A DNA stretch of 64,000 nt. It comes from Devosia aquimaris (lineage in GTDB: Bacteria; Pseudomonadota; Alphaproteobacteria; Rhizobiales; Devosiaceae). Under the pieces are notes generated by a model. The model did not search any database. It saw only the letters and a program-made list of their open reading frames with translations, and was not told the DNA's origin. Both the position numbers and the translations under genes were made by a program. The stretch spans positions 1 through 64,000 of the forward strand of contig NZ_JAIEZN010000001.1 in assembly GCF_020169335.1 (NCBI RefSeq). The letters run 5' to 3'. Position 1 is the first letter of the stretch. Every line of letters starts with the position of its first letter. Shown in pieces: positions 37,127 to 45,661 of this stretch.

Positions 37127-37483
37127 ATGAGCACCCCCGAATTCGTCTACAAGATCGCTACCCTGGATGCCTGGGCTCCTGCCCGCGGCACGACTGGCTT
37201 CGCCGGCATGCCGATCGATGCCAAGGATGGCTATATCCATTTCTCCACTGCCGATCAGCTCACCGAGACGTTGCGCCTGCACTTTGCCGGCCAGTCCGAC
37301 CTGGTGCTGCTGGCGGTGCGAAGCGCCGATCTCGGCGATGGTCTGGTCTGGGAGACATCGCGCGGCGGCGCGCTGTTCCCACATTATTACGGTGGCCCGC
37401 TGCCCACCGCCGCCATTGCCTGGGAGAGCGCGATCAGCGTCGCTCTCGATGGCTCCTGCACTCTGCCCGAGGCCGTCCGATGA
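37127..37483 (+). CDS. DUF952 family protein
   Basis: A 118-residue cytoplasmic protein that is a single DUF952 domain: FVYKIATLDAW, KDGYIHFSTADQL and LFPHYYGGPLP are all family marks. The fold resembles an ADP-ribosyltransferase-like unit, but the role is unknown. I chose ATG 37127. Its stop overlaps the pyrD start by 4 bp, a pairing I believe is common in related bacteria. Confidence 0.88.
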   Translation: MSTPEFVYKIATLDAWAPARGTTGFAGMPIDAKDGYIHFSTADQLTETLRLHFAGQSDLVLLAVRSADLGDGLVWETSRGGALFPHYYGGPLPTAAIAWESAISVALDGSCTLPEAVR

Positions 37484-38589
37484 TCCTGTCTGCCCTTTCG
37501 CCCTTGCTCCGCCTGCCGGCGATCGCCGGTCTCGCCCAGCAGAGCCTGCTCAAGATGGACGCCGAGACCGCCCATGCGGCCACCATTGCGGCGTTGCGCA
37601 TGGGCCTGTCGCCAGAGGCGCAGCAGGCCGACGCGGCCGAGCTCAAGACCACGCTATGCGGTCTGGAATTGGCCAATCCGGTCGGCATGGCCGCAGGCTT
37701 TGACAAGAATGCCGAAGTGCCCCGCCAGCTTGCCCGCCTCGGCTTTGGCATGGTGGAAATCGGCACGGTGACCCCGCGTCCGCAGACGGGCAATGCTAAG
37801 CCACGCCTCTTCCGCATTCCGGCTGCAGAGGGTGTCGTCAACCGCATGGGCTTCAACAACGAAGGTCATGCTGCCGCCCTGGCCCGGCTCAAGGGCCTGC
37901 GCGTGCCCGCGGCGTTGGGCGTCAACATCGGCGCCAACAAGGACAGCGAGGACTTCGTCGCCGACTATGTCGCTGGCGTAAACACCTTTGCCGACATCGC
38001 CGACTATCTGACCGCCAATATCTCGTCGCCCAATACGCCCGGCCTGCGCAATCTGCAGGCCGACGAGGCCCTCAAGCGCCTGTTGGGTGAAGTGCTGGCC
38101 GCACGCGCCAAGGCGCGCACCCGCGTGCCGGTGTTTCTCAAGATTGCGCCCGATCTGGACGAAGTCGCGCTCGACGCCATCGCCCGCGTCGTGCTGGCCA
38201 CCGACCTGGATGGCTTGATCGTCTCCAACACCACCATCACCCGCGACGCCGTGGCGGGCCTGGAGAATGCCGAGGAAACCGGCGGCCTCTCCGGCAAGCC
38301 GCTGTTTGACCTGTCGACCCGCAAACTCGCCCAGATGCGCCAGCGCGTCGGCGCCCTGCCCATCATCGGCGTCGGCGGCATTCATTCGGCGGCCTCTGCC
38401 CTGGCCAAGTTCGAGGCTGGTGCCAATGCCATCCAGCTCTATTCGGCCATGGTGTTTGGTGGCTTAGACCTGCTTGATACCATCAAGCGCGGGCTCGTGG
38501 CCGGCGTGCGGGCGCAGGGCAAGACCAATATCGCAGACCTGGTCGGCAGCAAGACCGCTGACTGGGCTGAGGGCCGGGCAGCCGCCTAG
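37480..38589 (+). CDS. pyrD: Dihydroorotate dehydrogenase, quinone-dependent (class 2)
   Basis: A 369-residue class 2 DHODH. FMN and orotate contacts are visible in GTVTPRPQTGNAKPR, RMGFNNEG, NISSPNTPGLR (catalytic Ser) and SNTTITRD. The N-terminal helical extension that contacts membrane quinone is present. It oxidises dihydroorotate to orotate in pyrimidine synthesis. It is coupled to the DUF952 gene and its stop shares CTAG with a convergent response-regulator gene. Confidence 0.95.
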   Translation: MILSALSPLLRLPAIAGLAQQSLLKMDAETAHAATIAALRMGLSPEAQQADAAELKTTLCGLELANPVGMAAGFDKNAEVPRQLARLGFGMVEIGTVTPRPQTGNAKPRLFRIPAAEGVVNRMGFNNEGHAAALARLKGLRVPAALGVNIGANKDSEDFVADYVAGVNTFADIADYLTANISSPNTPGLRNLQADEALKRLLGEVLAARAKARTRVPVFLKIAPDLDEVALDAIARVVLATDLDGLIVSNTTITRDAVAGLENAEETGGLSGKPLFDLSTRKLAQMRQRVGALPIIGVGGIHSAASALAKFEAGANAIQLYSAMVFGGLDLLDTIKRGLVAGVRAQGKTNIADLVGSKTADWAEGRAAA

Positions 38590-39257
38590 GCCTTTTCGGC
38601 CCCGGTCGAAAACAACGCCTCGAATTGACCATCCTCGATGCGCGCGGCGGCGATCACCGCCTGGGTGCGGCTGTCCACGTCCAGCTTTTGCAGGATGGCC
38701 GAGACATGGGCCTTCACCGTCGCTTCGGAAATGGAAAGCTCATAGGCGATCTGCTTGTTCATCAGCCCGTCGCTGAGCATCATCAGCACTCGCACCTGCT
38801 GCGGCGTCAGCGTCGATAGCCGCCGCATCAGCGCAGTGTGTGCGTCTTCGCCGCCCAGGGTGGTCCCCTCCGGCACAAACACATCGCCGGTCAGGACCGT
38901 CTCGATGGCGCGGCGGATTTCCGTCGGCCCCACTGATTTGTGCAGATAGCCGGCCGCACCAAGCTCGAAGGCGCGGCGCACCACCGTGCTGTCCTCGACC
39001 GCCGAGATGATCATCACCGGAATGTCGGGATATTGCGCCCGCAGCAGCAATAGCCCGGAAAAGCCGCGGACACCGGGCATGTTGAGATCCAGCAGCACCA
39101 GGTCACAATCCCGGTCAGCATCGAGCGCCGCGCTCAGTCCACTGAGATCGCCGGCCTCTTCCACGCTGATGGTGGCGTCGCCGCCCGACAGGGTTTGCCG
39201 CAAGGCGGCGCGGAACAGCGGGTGGTCATCCACGATGATGATGCGTCGGCGGGTCAT
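38586..39257 (-). CDS. LuxR-type response regulator (NarL/FixJ family)
   Basis: A 223-residue two-domain regulator. The receiver has acidic residues D10-D11, phospho-acceptor D57 in VLLDLNMPG and K107. The LuxR-type helix-turn-helix is in LTPQQVRVLMMLSDGLMNKQ and continues with SEATVKAHVSAILQKL. No kinase is adjacent, so the cognate is unknown; the hybrid kinase at 51170 is one candidate. It overlaps pyrD by 4 bp. Confidence 0.92.
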   Translation of the reverse strand: MTRRRIIIVDDHPLFRAALRQTLSGGDATISVEEAGDLSGLSAALDADRDCDLVLLDLNMPGVRGFSGLLLLRAQYPDIPVMIISAVEDSTVVRRAFELGAAGYLHKSVGPTEIRRAIETVLTGDVFVPEGTTLGGEDAHTALMRRLSTLTPQQVRVLMMLSDGLMNKQIAYELSISEATVKAHVSAILQKLDVDSRTQAVIAAARIEDGQFEALFSTGAEKA

Positions 39258-39371
39258 GGTTGCGTCAGGCCTTCCAGTCGGGCAGCGGGAGATCCAAGCG
39301 TCACCCTACCGCCATAAGGTCCCCGAAAAGCAGATTTCCGGGACGCTTGCCCTTGCATAATGGGGCAATGC

Positions 39372-39387
39372 TTAACGGGATGTTTAC
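39372..39387 (+). promoter_or_regulatory. CtrA-like box upstream of the Sel1 protein gene
   Basis: TTAAC-GGGATG-TTTAC matches the full CtrA consensus TTAAC-N6-TTAAC in all but one base. It lies 78 bp before the ATG of a PodJ-like gene, the kind of gene CtrA-type regulators control in alphaproteobacteria. Confidence 0.55.
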
Positions 39388-39464
39388 CATGTTTTCTCAA
39401 GAGTAACCTTTAGACCTTCGTGTTGAATCGCGGGGGGACCGTCTCTTGATGACAGGTAGACTCC

Positions 39465-42400
39465 ATGGCCCGCGCCTATTCAGTTCAGGATCCGTCCGAG
39501 CATGCCAGCGATCCTTTGCCGGGAGATTGGCAGGCCCTGCGTGGCGAACTCGTCGCGCTGCTCGATCAGGTCGAGGGACGTTATGCGCGCGTGGAGGAGC
39601 CCGATCCGGCCCTGACCGGCCTCAGCGCCCGGGTCCGTAACCTGCGCGATCAGGTCGTTGGCCCGGAGCCGTCGGTTCGCCGCCGGGAGGCCCTGCGCAC
39701 CGTCAAGCGCGCTGTCGATCGCTTCAGTGACCGTGACGAACTGGCCCGCCATGACGAGGAACCCGACGCGCTGACCAGCGCAATCGCCGAAATCCGCGGT
39801 CGACAGATGTCGAGCTCGGCTGCCGCCCTGGGACGCCGCGCCACCGACATGCCCGAGTTCCGCGAACTCAACGCCCTTGTGGGCGGCCTGTCCGGGCGCC
39901 TCGAACGGCTCGAAGGCGAACTCAAGCATCAACGCACCGGCGCCGGCAGCGTGCAGGAAGTGGCCAGCCAGGTCGAACAGCTGACCCATGTGGTGGAATT
40001 GCTGGCCGGCGCTGTCGGTGAGACCGGCCAGGTCAAGCGCCTGGAGGCCCAGATCGGCGCGCTTGCCGCTCTGATCGAACAGGGCCCCAAGGTCGACCTG
40101 ACCACCATCAACCGCCGTCTCGACGACGTCTCCACCACGGTCAGCAAGCTGGCCGAGTTGCAGGCCCAGCAGATGGAGCGCGAGATCATCCGCGAGGAGC
40201 GCATTGCCGCCCAGCCGCGTGGTGATGCGGCCGCGCCCCTGCTGCCCGCCATGGAGGCCATTGAGCACAGCGTGCGCAATGTCTATGACCGCATCGACTC
40301 CATCGAGCGGAACGTTGCGCTATCCTCCAGCGATTTTGAGCGCCTGACCAGCGAAATGGCCGCGTTCACCCAGGCCATGAAGAATGGCCAGACGGCGCCC
40401 GAAGGGCTGATCCGCAAGGTCGACGAACTGGCCGACCGCATCGGCGGCTTCGAGGCGGCCAATGGCCATGTTGCCGGTCTCAAGCAGGACATCGAAGCCC
40501 TGCGCGATACTGTCATGGCCGGCATGGAGCCGCGCTTCAACCGTATCGAAACACAGATCGAAGCCCTGTCCGAGCGCATGCCGGCCGCCGGTGACAGCGC
40601 CCAGGTCGAAAACCAGCTCAAGCTTCTGATGCAGCGCATGGACGAAACCAGCGCGCAGCTCAACGGCCTGGCCAAGCTCTATTCCAAGCCCGGCGACAGC
40701 GCCGACCTCGAAGCCATGGCCACACTGGTTGCCGAGCGCACCAGCGAGGCCGTCACCCGCAAGGCCCCCGCGCCGGTGGCCATGTTCGGTCCCGACAGCC
40801 TCAAGAGCATCGAAGATCGCCTGGCCGGCCTGATCAAGTCGGCTGGCAAGACACCGGACTATGAGGCGCTGGCCCAGATGGTCGCCGAGCGCACCTCCCA
40901 GGCCGTTGCCAAGTCGGCAGCGCCGTCGGCGCCGGCCGGTCAGGGCGGGCAGGACATGGACGCGTTCGAGGAGCGGATGACGGCCCTACTCAATACGGCG
41001 GGCCGCGACACTGCCGAGCGCCTGTCGCGTCTCGAAGCGGCCCTCACGGGTCGCGCCGCCGAGCCCGCCACCCGCGCTGCTTCGGCTCCGGCCAGCACGC
41101 CGGCCGAACCCGCTGCACAGGCGCCGGCCGCGGCCAAGTCGGCTCCAGCGCCGACCCCGTCCGGCAACCGCTCGGATCGGCTCGACGCCATGTTGGCGGC
41201 GCTCTCGCGCCCCAAGGATGATGCGCGCAGCGACGCCATGCCCAAGAATCCGGCCGAGGATGCGCCGCTAATCGATCCCGGCTTCAAGGAGGCCGATCCG
41301 GTTCGATCGGCCCTTGCCGCCAAGACCGGCATTCGGCCAGCCGCTGCGCGCGAAGCCGAAGCCCCTGCGCCAGCGGCCCGGCCCAGCTTTGACCCCGCCT
41401 CGGTGGAGCGGCCGCCGCGGCCGCAGTCGAGCTTTGCCGAACCGGCTGCCAGCTTTGCAGCGCCACAGCCTGCGCCTGCACCGGTCGCCGCGCCCGAACC
41501 TGCACCCGCCCAGAACAGCACCAGCACATTTGTGGCCGCAGCCCGTCGGGCCCAGCGCGCCCGCACGGAGACGGCGAGCGATGCGGCGGCCGGTGGTTCG
41601 GCCATCAGCCGGGCGCTATCGCGCTTCATTCCCGACAAGGGCGCTGCCGCAACGGCCGACGCCAAGCCCGAGGCGCCGGCCAAGCCCGCCAAGGCACCGC
41701 GCGCGGAAAAGCCGGTAAAGCCTGCCAAACCCGCCAAGCCGGCTCCTGAGGTCGCTGCCCCGTCAATTGGCGCCAAGGCGATGGACGGTGAGCTCGGCGA
41801 AGCCAGCTTCCTCACCCGCTATCGCCGTCCCCTGCTGCTGGCCGCTGCGCTGGTCGCCGTGTCCATGCTCGCCCTCAATCTGGTGATGCAGCGCATGGCG
41901 CCCGACACGCCGCCGGCCCCCGAACCCGCGCCAACCGAAAGCGCCGCGCCGCCCACGCCGCTGTCGTCTGCCGAACCCACCGCCACGGGGGATGTGTCGC
42001 TGGTTCGGCCCGAACCGCGCGTTATCGACATGATCGATGATACGTCCACGGCCTCCATCAATCCGAGCGCGTCGAGCTTCTCGCCGTCCAATGTCACCAC
42101 GACGGCCATGCCGCCGTCGCTGCTGGCCGACACTGCGCCCAAGCTGGCCATGACCCGCCCCGATGGCGCCGCGCCCGTCGTGGCGCCTGAGACCACCGGC
42201 AGCATTCCCGACAGCGTCGCCTCGGCACCGCGCACCTTTGATCTGCCGCCCGACGCCATCGGCCCACAGCCGCTGCGTCAGGCTGCCGCCGATGGCGACG
42301 CGCGCGCCCAGTTCGAAGTGGCCGCCATCTACGCCGAAGGCCAGGCCATCGCTCAGGACTACGCCCAGGCCGCCGTCTGGTATGAGCGCGCCGCCGCCCA

Positions 42401-43091
42401 GGGCTTCGTGCCCGCACAATATCGCCTGGGCAATCTCTACGAGACCGGCACCGGCGTCGAAAAGGACATCGAGGTCGCCAAGCTCTGGTACCAGCGCGCG
42501 GCCGACGCCGGCAATCGCATGGCCATGCACAATCTGGCCGCGCTCTATGCCGGTGGTCAGCTCGGCGAGCAGGCCTTTGAGACCGCCGCAGAGTGGTTTG
42601 ATCGGGCCGCTGCCCGTGGCATGACCGACAGCCAGTTCAACCTGGGCATGCTCTATGCCCGTGGGCTGGGCGTCGATCAGGATTTCGAGCAGTCCTACAA
42701 GTGGTTTGCGCTGGCCGCCCGCGGTGGCGATGTCGATGCCGGCAAGGCGCGCGACGACATTGCCAAGTCGCTCAGCGCCGAGGCCGTCAGCCGCGTCGGT
42801 GCCGAGGTGGCCGCCTGGAAGGCCGAGCCGATCGACCTGGCCGCCAATTTTGCGCCCATCGGCACCTGGTCTGCCGATTTCTCGCCCGGTGCACCGATCA
42901 CCGAGCGCGACACCATTGCCAAGGTCCAGCAGGCGCTGGCCAAGCTCGGCTTTGATGTCGGCACGCCCGACGGTGTGGCCGGCCCCAAGACCACCGAGGC
43001 TGTGCGCGCGTTCGAACGGGGCACTGGCATGAGCGAAACCGGCAAGATCAATCCGCGGCTCCTGGCCGTTCTGGGTAGCCAGCCCGTCTGA
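39465..43091 (+). CDS. Sel1-repeat membrane protein with coiled coil and peptidoglycan-binding domain (PodJ-like)
   Basis: A 1208-residue single-pass protein. About 1-530 is charged and heptad-rich (LEGELKHQ, ERLTSEMAAF), typical of coiled coil. About 540-780 is Ala/Pro/Lys-rich and likely disordered. One membrane segment is near 788-808 (LLLAAALVAVSMLALNLVM). The periplasmic part has Sel1 repeats (about 936-1085; GNLYETGTGVEKD, GMLYARGLGVDQD) and a C-terminal peptidoglycan-binding domain (about 1147-1205). This layout is that of polar organizer PodJ and its relatives. A CtrA-like box precedes it. Confidence 0.87.
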   Translation: MARAYSVQDPSEHASDPLPGDWQALRGELVALLDQVEGRYARVEEPDPALTGLSARVRNLRDQVVGPEPSVRRREALRTVKRAVDRFSDRDELARHDEEPDALTSAIAEIRGRQMSSSAAALGRRATDMPEFRELNALVGGLSGRLERLEGELKHQRTGAGSVQEVASQVEQLTHVVELLAGAVGETGQVKRLEAQIGALAALIEQGPKVDLTTINRRLDDVSTTVSKLAELQAQQMEREIIREERIAAQPRGDAAAPLLPAMEAIEHSVRNVYDRIDSIERNVALSSSDFERLTSEMAAFTQAMKNGQTAPEGLIRKVDELADRIGGFEAANGHVAGLKQDIEALRDTVMAGMEPRFNRIETQIEALSERMPAAGDSAQVENQLKLLMQRMDETSAQLNGLAKLYSKPGDSADLEAMATLVAERTSEAVTRKAPAPVAMFGPDSLKSIEDRLAGLIKSAGKTPDYEALAQMVAERTSQAVAKSAAPSAPAGQGGQDMDAFEERMTALLNTAGRDTAERLSRLEAALTGRAAEPATRAASAPASTPAEPAAQAPAAAKSAPAPTPSGNRSDRLDAMLAALSRPKDDARSDAMPKNPAEDAPLIDPGFKEADPVRSALAAKTGIRPAAAREAEAPAPAARPSFDPASVERPPRPQSSFAEPAASFAAPQPAPAPVAAPEPAPAQNSTSTFVAAARRAQRARTETASDAAAGGSAISRALSRFIPDKGAAATADAKPEAPAKPAKAPRAEKPVKPAKPAKPAPEVAAPSIGAKAMDGELGEASFLTRYRRPLLLAAALVAVSMLALNLVMQRMAPDTPPAPEPAPTESAAPPTPLSSAEPTATGDVSLVRPEPRVIDMIDDTSTASINPSASSFSPSNVTTTAMPPSLLADTAPKLAMTRPDGAAPVVAPETTGSIPDSVASAPRTFDLPPDAIGPQPLRQAAADGDARAQFEVAAIYAEGQAIAQDYAQAAVWYERAAAQGFVPAQYRLGNLYETGTGVEKDIEVAKLWYQRAADAGNRMAMHNLAALYAGGQLGEQAFETAAEWFDRAAARGMTDSQFNLGMLYARGLGVDQDFEQSYKWFALAARGGDVDAGKARDDIAKSLSAEAVSRVGAEVAAWKAEPIDLAANFAPIGTWSADFSPGAPITERDTIAKVQQALAKLGFDVGTPDGVAGPKTTEAVRAFERGTGMSETGKINPRLLAVLGSQPV

Positions 43092-43167
43092 CCACCCTGA
43101 GATCGGTCTGACATATAATCTTGGTTTGACACCTCGCCGGTGCAGGCCTACGCCCAAACAATGACAT

Positions 43168-43196
43168 GGTCCTCACCTGAAAAGGTGGGGACCTTT
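43168..43196 (+). terminator. Rho-independent terminator after the Sel1 gene
   Basis: GGTCCTCACCT and AGGTGGGGACC pair over 11 bp (one G-U) with a GAAA loop, followed by TTT only. The short T run makes it a moderate call. Confidence 0.6.
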
Positions 43197-43261
43197 GACC
43201 TCTTGTTGACGGTCGCTCCTGTAGGGTGGCCTTTGTATTAGTTTCGAACGGATTTCTGGTC

Positions 43262-44188
43262 TTGCAGATCTATCTGCCGATCGCCGAGCTTTCCGTGAAC
43301 CTCTTTTTTCTCGTGGGAATCGGAGGGGCAGTCGGATTCCTGTCGGGTCTGTTCGGCGTTGGCGGCGGATTTCTGCTCACCCCCCTGCTGATTTTCTCCG
43401 GCGTGCCCTCTTCGGTGGCCGTCGCCTCGGTCACCGGCCAGGTCGTGGCTGCGTCAACCTCGGGCGCGCTCAGCCACTATAGGCGTGGCGGCGTCGACCT
43501 CCATCTGGCCATGTATCTGGTGCTATCCGGCATTTTGGGCGCCGTAGCCGGCGTGGCTGTCTTTGCCATGCTGCGCGACGCTGGCCAGCTTGATCTCGTC
43601 ATTTCCGTGGGCTTTTTGGTGCTTTTGGGCTCGGTGGGCGTGCTCATGCTCATCGAATCCACCCGCTCCATGCTCAAGACCCGCAAGGGCGTTGTCGTGC
43701 GCGAGCGCCTGCCCAACCAGCACAACTGGATCCATGGCCTGCCCATGCGGGTCCGCTTCAAGAAATCGCGCCTCTATATCAGCGTGCTGCCCGTGCTGGG
43801 CATCGGGCTGTTCATCGGCTTTGTCGGTTCGCTTCTGGGCATCGGCGGCGGCTTCATCATGGTGCCGGCGCTGGTCTATCTGCTGCGCGTACCTGGCAGC
43901 ATGGTCATCGGCACCTCGCTGGCCCAGGTCGTGGCCATGATGGCGGCCACCACCATGCTGCATGCCGTACAGAGCCAGAGCGTGGATATTCTTCTGGCCT
44001 TCTGCCTGATGTTGGGCGGCACGGTGGGCGCCCAGTTTGGCGCCTCGGCCGGCAAATATCTGCGCGGCGAACAGTTGCGCGGGCTTCTGGCGCTGCTGGT
44101 GCTGGCCGTGGCCATCCGCTTTGGCCTTTCCCTGATCATTACGCCATCGGACGTGTTCTCCATGGCCGTGCAGGGGATCCGGCAATGA
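43262..44188 (+). CDS. TauE/SafE family sulfite exporter-like permease
   Basis: A 308-residue protein with about eight membrane segments and two internal repeats marked by GLFGVGGGFLLTP and SLLGIGGGFIMVP, the TauE/SafE signature. The family exports sulfite, organosulfonates or similar anions; the substrate is unknown here. Relatives begin at the position of QIYLPIAELSVN, so I chose TTG 43262; GTG 43226 in frame is the alternative. It overlaps the TIGR02186 gene by 4 bp. Confidence 0.88.
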   Translation: MQIYLPIAELSVNLFFLVGIGGAVGFLSGLFGVGGGFLLTPLLIFSGVPSSVAVASVTGQVVAASTSGALSHYRRGGVDLHLAMYLVLSGILGAVAGVAVFAMLRDAGQLDLVISVGFLVLLGSVGVLMLIESTRSMLKTRKGVVVRERLPNQHNWIHGLPMRVRFKKSRLYISVLPVLGIGLFIGFVGSLLGIGGGFIMVPALVYLLRVPGSMVIGTSLAQVVAMMAATTMLHAVQSQSVDILLAFCLMLGGTVGAQFGASAGKYLRGEQLRGLLALLVLAVAIRFGLSLIITPSDVFSMAVQGIRQ

Positions 44189-44946
44189 TGCGCCTGTTTC
44201 TGCTGGCCGCCGCGCTCCTGGCGCTGATCCTGCCGGCGCAGGCGGAGCGTCTCGTCTCGCAGATCTCCAACGAATCCGTGGAGATCACTTCGAGCTTTGA
44301 CGGCGAGCGCATGACCTTTTTCGGCTCCATTGCCCCGGACGCCGGCGCCACCGAGAAATTCGTCACCGGGCCCTTCCAGGTGGTGATCACCATCATCGGC
44401 CCCACCCAGGTGCGGGTGGCGCGCGAAAAGACCCACAATTTTGGCGTCTGGCTCAATACCGACCAGGTGCAGTTCCAGGATTTCCCGAGCTATTTCCATG
44501 TGCTCTCGAGCGCCCGGCTCACCGACATCAGTGACATCACCACACTGACCACCAACGCCATCCTGCCCGAGTCCCACACGCTGGCGTCCAACACGGCCGA
44601 CTGGTGGAAAACCGCCGTCTTCGGCCGCGAACTGGTGCGGCTGATGACCGAGGAAGGCCTGTTCGGCGTGCAGGAAAACGGCGTCAACTTCCTCTCGGAC
44701 AATTTCTATTCGGCCCGGCTGACCCTTCCGAGCAATGCCCCGCCCGGCGCCTATCTGGCCCAGACCTATGTGTTCAAGAATGGCGAGGTCATCGCCCGCA
44801 AGTCCGAGGGCTTCTCGGTGCGCAAGATCGGCTTCGAGCGCTTCCTGGCGCTCTCGGCGGTGCAACAGCCGCTGCTTTATGGTCTGGTCTGCGTGATCCT
44901 GGCGCTGTTTACCGGCTGGCTGGGCGGCGTGGTCTTCCGCCGCTAG
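44185..44946 (+). CDS. TIGR02186 family periplasmic protein
   Basis: A 253-residue protein with a signal peptide at about 1-20 (PAQA-ERL) and one C-terminal membrane segment (about 228-250), so most of it is periplasmic and tethered to the inner membrane. The segments VEITSSFDGERMTFFGS and REKTHNFGVWLNTDQV match TIGR02186. The family has no known function but is regularly coupled to TauE/SafE genes, as here (ATGA overlap). Confidence 0.88.
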   Translation: MMRLFLLAAALLALILPAQAERLVSQISNESVEITSSFDGERMTFFGSIAPDAGATEKFVTGPFQVVITIIGPTQVRVAREKTHNFGVWLNTDQVQFQDFPSYFHVLSSARLTDISDITTLTTNAILPESHTLASNTADWWKTAVFGRELVRLMTEEGLFGVQENGVNFLSDNFYSARLTLPSNAPPGAYLAQTYVFKNGEVIARKSEGFSVRKIGFERFLALSAVQQPLLYGLVCVILALFTGWLGGVVFRR

Positions 44947-44953
44947 GTGGGCG

Positions 44954-45661
44954 CTACGACAGCACCAGACGGCGGGGGCTGACCGGATAGGTCCGGTCCT
45001 TGCCCAGCATCGTCACTTCCAGCGACGGCAGGTGCAAGAGCCCGGTGAAGGCCGGCGACAGGATATTGATCGAGCCTGTGGACGCGCCATAGGCGGGCAG
45101 GATCATCAGCCGACTGTCATGCACGAAGCACGGACGGCGCACCGAGCGTCCATCCATCTCGATGTGGGCGGCCGGGTGGAGATGGCCGCAGATCAGCCCC
45201 TTAGCGCCACGGCGCGGCTCATGGGTCAGGGTGATGTCGCCGATCGTGAGCTCGGGCTGGCTGGTGCCGCCCATGTCATGTGGGGCCGGATCGTGATTGC
45301 CGGTGAGCCAGATGCAGTCAACCATCTCGGTGATGGTGTCGAGCCGCATGCGGTCCCCCGGGGTCACCAGACGGCTTGAATCCGCACGATGGAAACTATC
45401 CCCCAGCGCAATCAGCCGGCGCGCCCCAGTGCGGCGCAAATCGCCCTCGAGCCGCGACAGCGTCATGGCCGTATCATAGGGCGGCAGCATCTGGCCACGC
45501 CTGGCAAAGCTGGCCATCTTCTCAAAGTGCAGGTCCGCCACCAGCAGTGTGTCCTGCGCATGCCAATAGAGCCCGCCCGAGGGCAGTGGCTCGAAGATCT
45601 GTCCGGCAAAGCGCACGATCGGCGTCTCCGTCCCACTGGCCTGTACCTGAACCTGGCTCAA
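44954..45661 (-). CDS. pdeM: Ligase-associated DNA damage response endonuclease PdeM
   Basis: A 235-residue calcineurin-like phosphoesterase. Metal ligands are in ADLHFEK, GDSFHR, GNHDPAP and GHLHPA. PdeM proteins belong to a bacterial DNA-repair cluster with an Lhr-type helicase, an exonuclease and an ATP-dependent ligase. Here only the helicase is adjacent, overlapping by 4 bp. The family acts on DNA ends. Confidence 0.92.
   Translation of the reverse strand: MSQVQVQASGTETPIVRFAGQIFEPLPSGGLYWHAQDTLLVADLHFEKMASFARRGQMLPPYDTAMTLSRLEGDLRRTGARRLIALGDSFHRADSSRLVTPGDRMRLDTITEMVDCIWLTGNHDPAPHDMGGTSQPELTIGDITLTHEPRRGAKGLICGHLHPAAHIEMDGRSVRRPCFVHDSRLMILPAYGASTGSINILSPAFTGLLHLPSLEVTMLGKDRTYPVSPRRLVLS

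Noticed and set aside
41049..41760. Ala/Pro/Lys-rich repeats in the Sel1 protein gene as a DNA repeat array
   Set aside because: The bias is in the protein composition; no exact DNA unit recurs.
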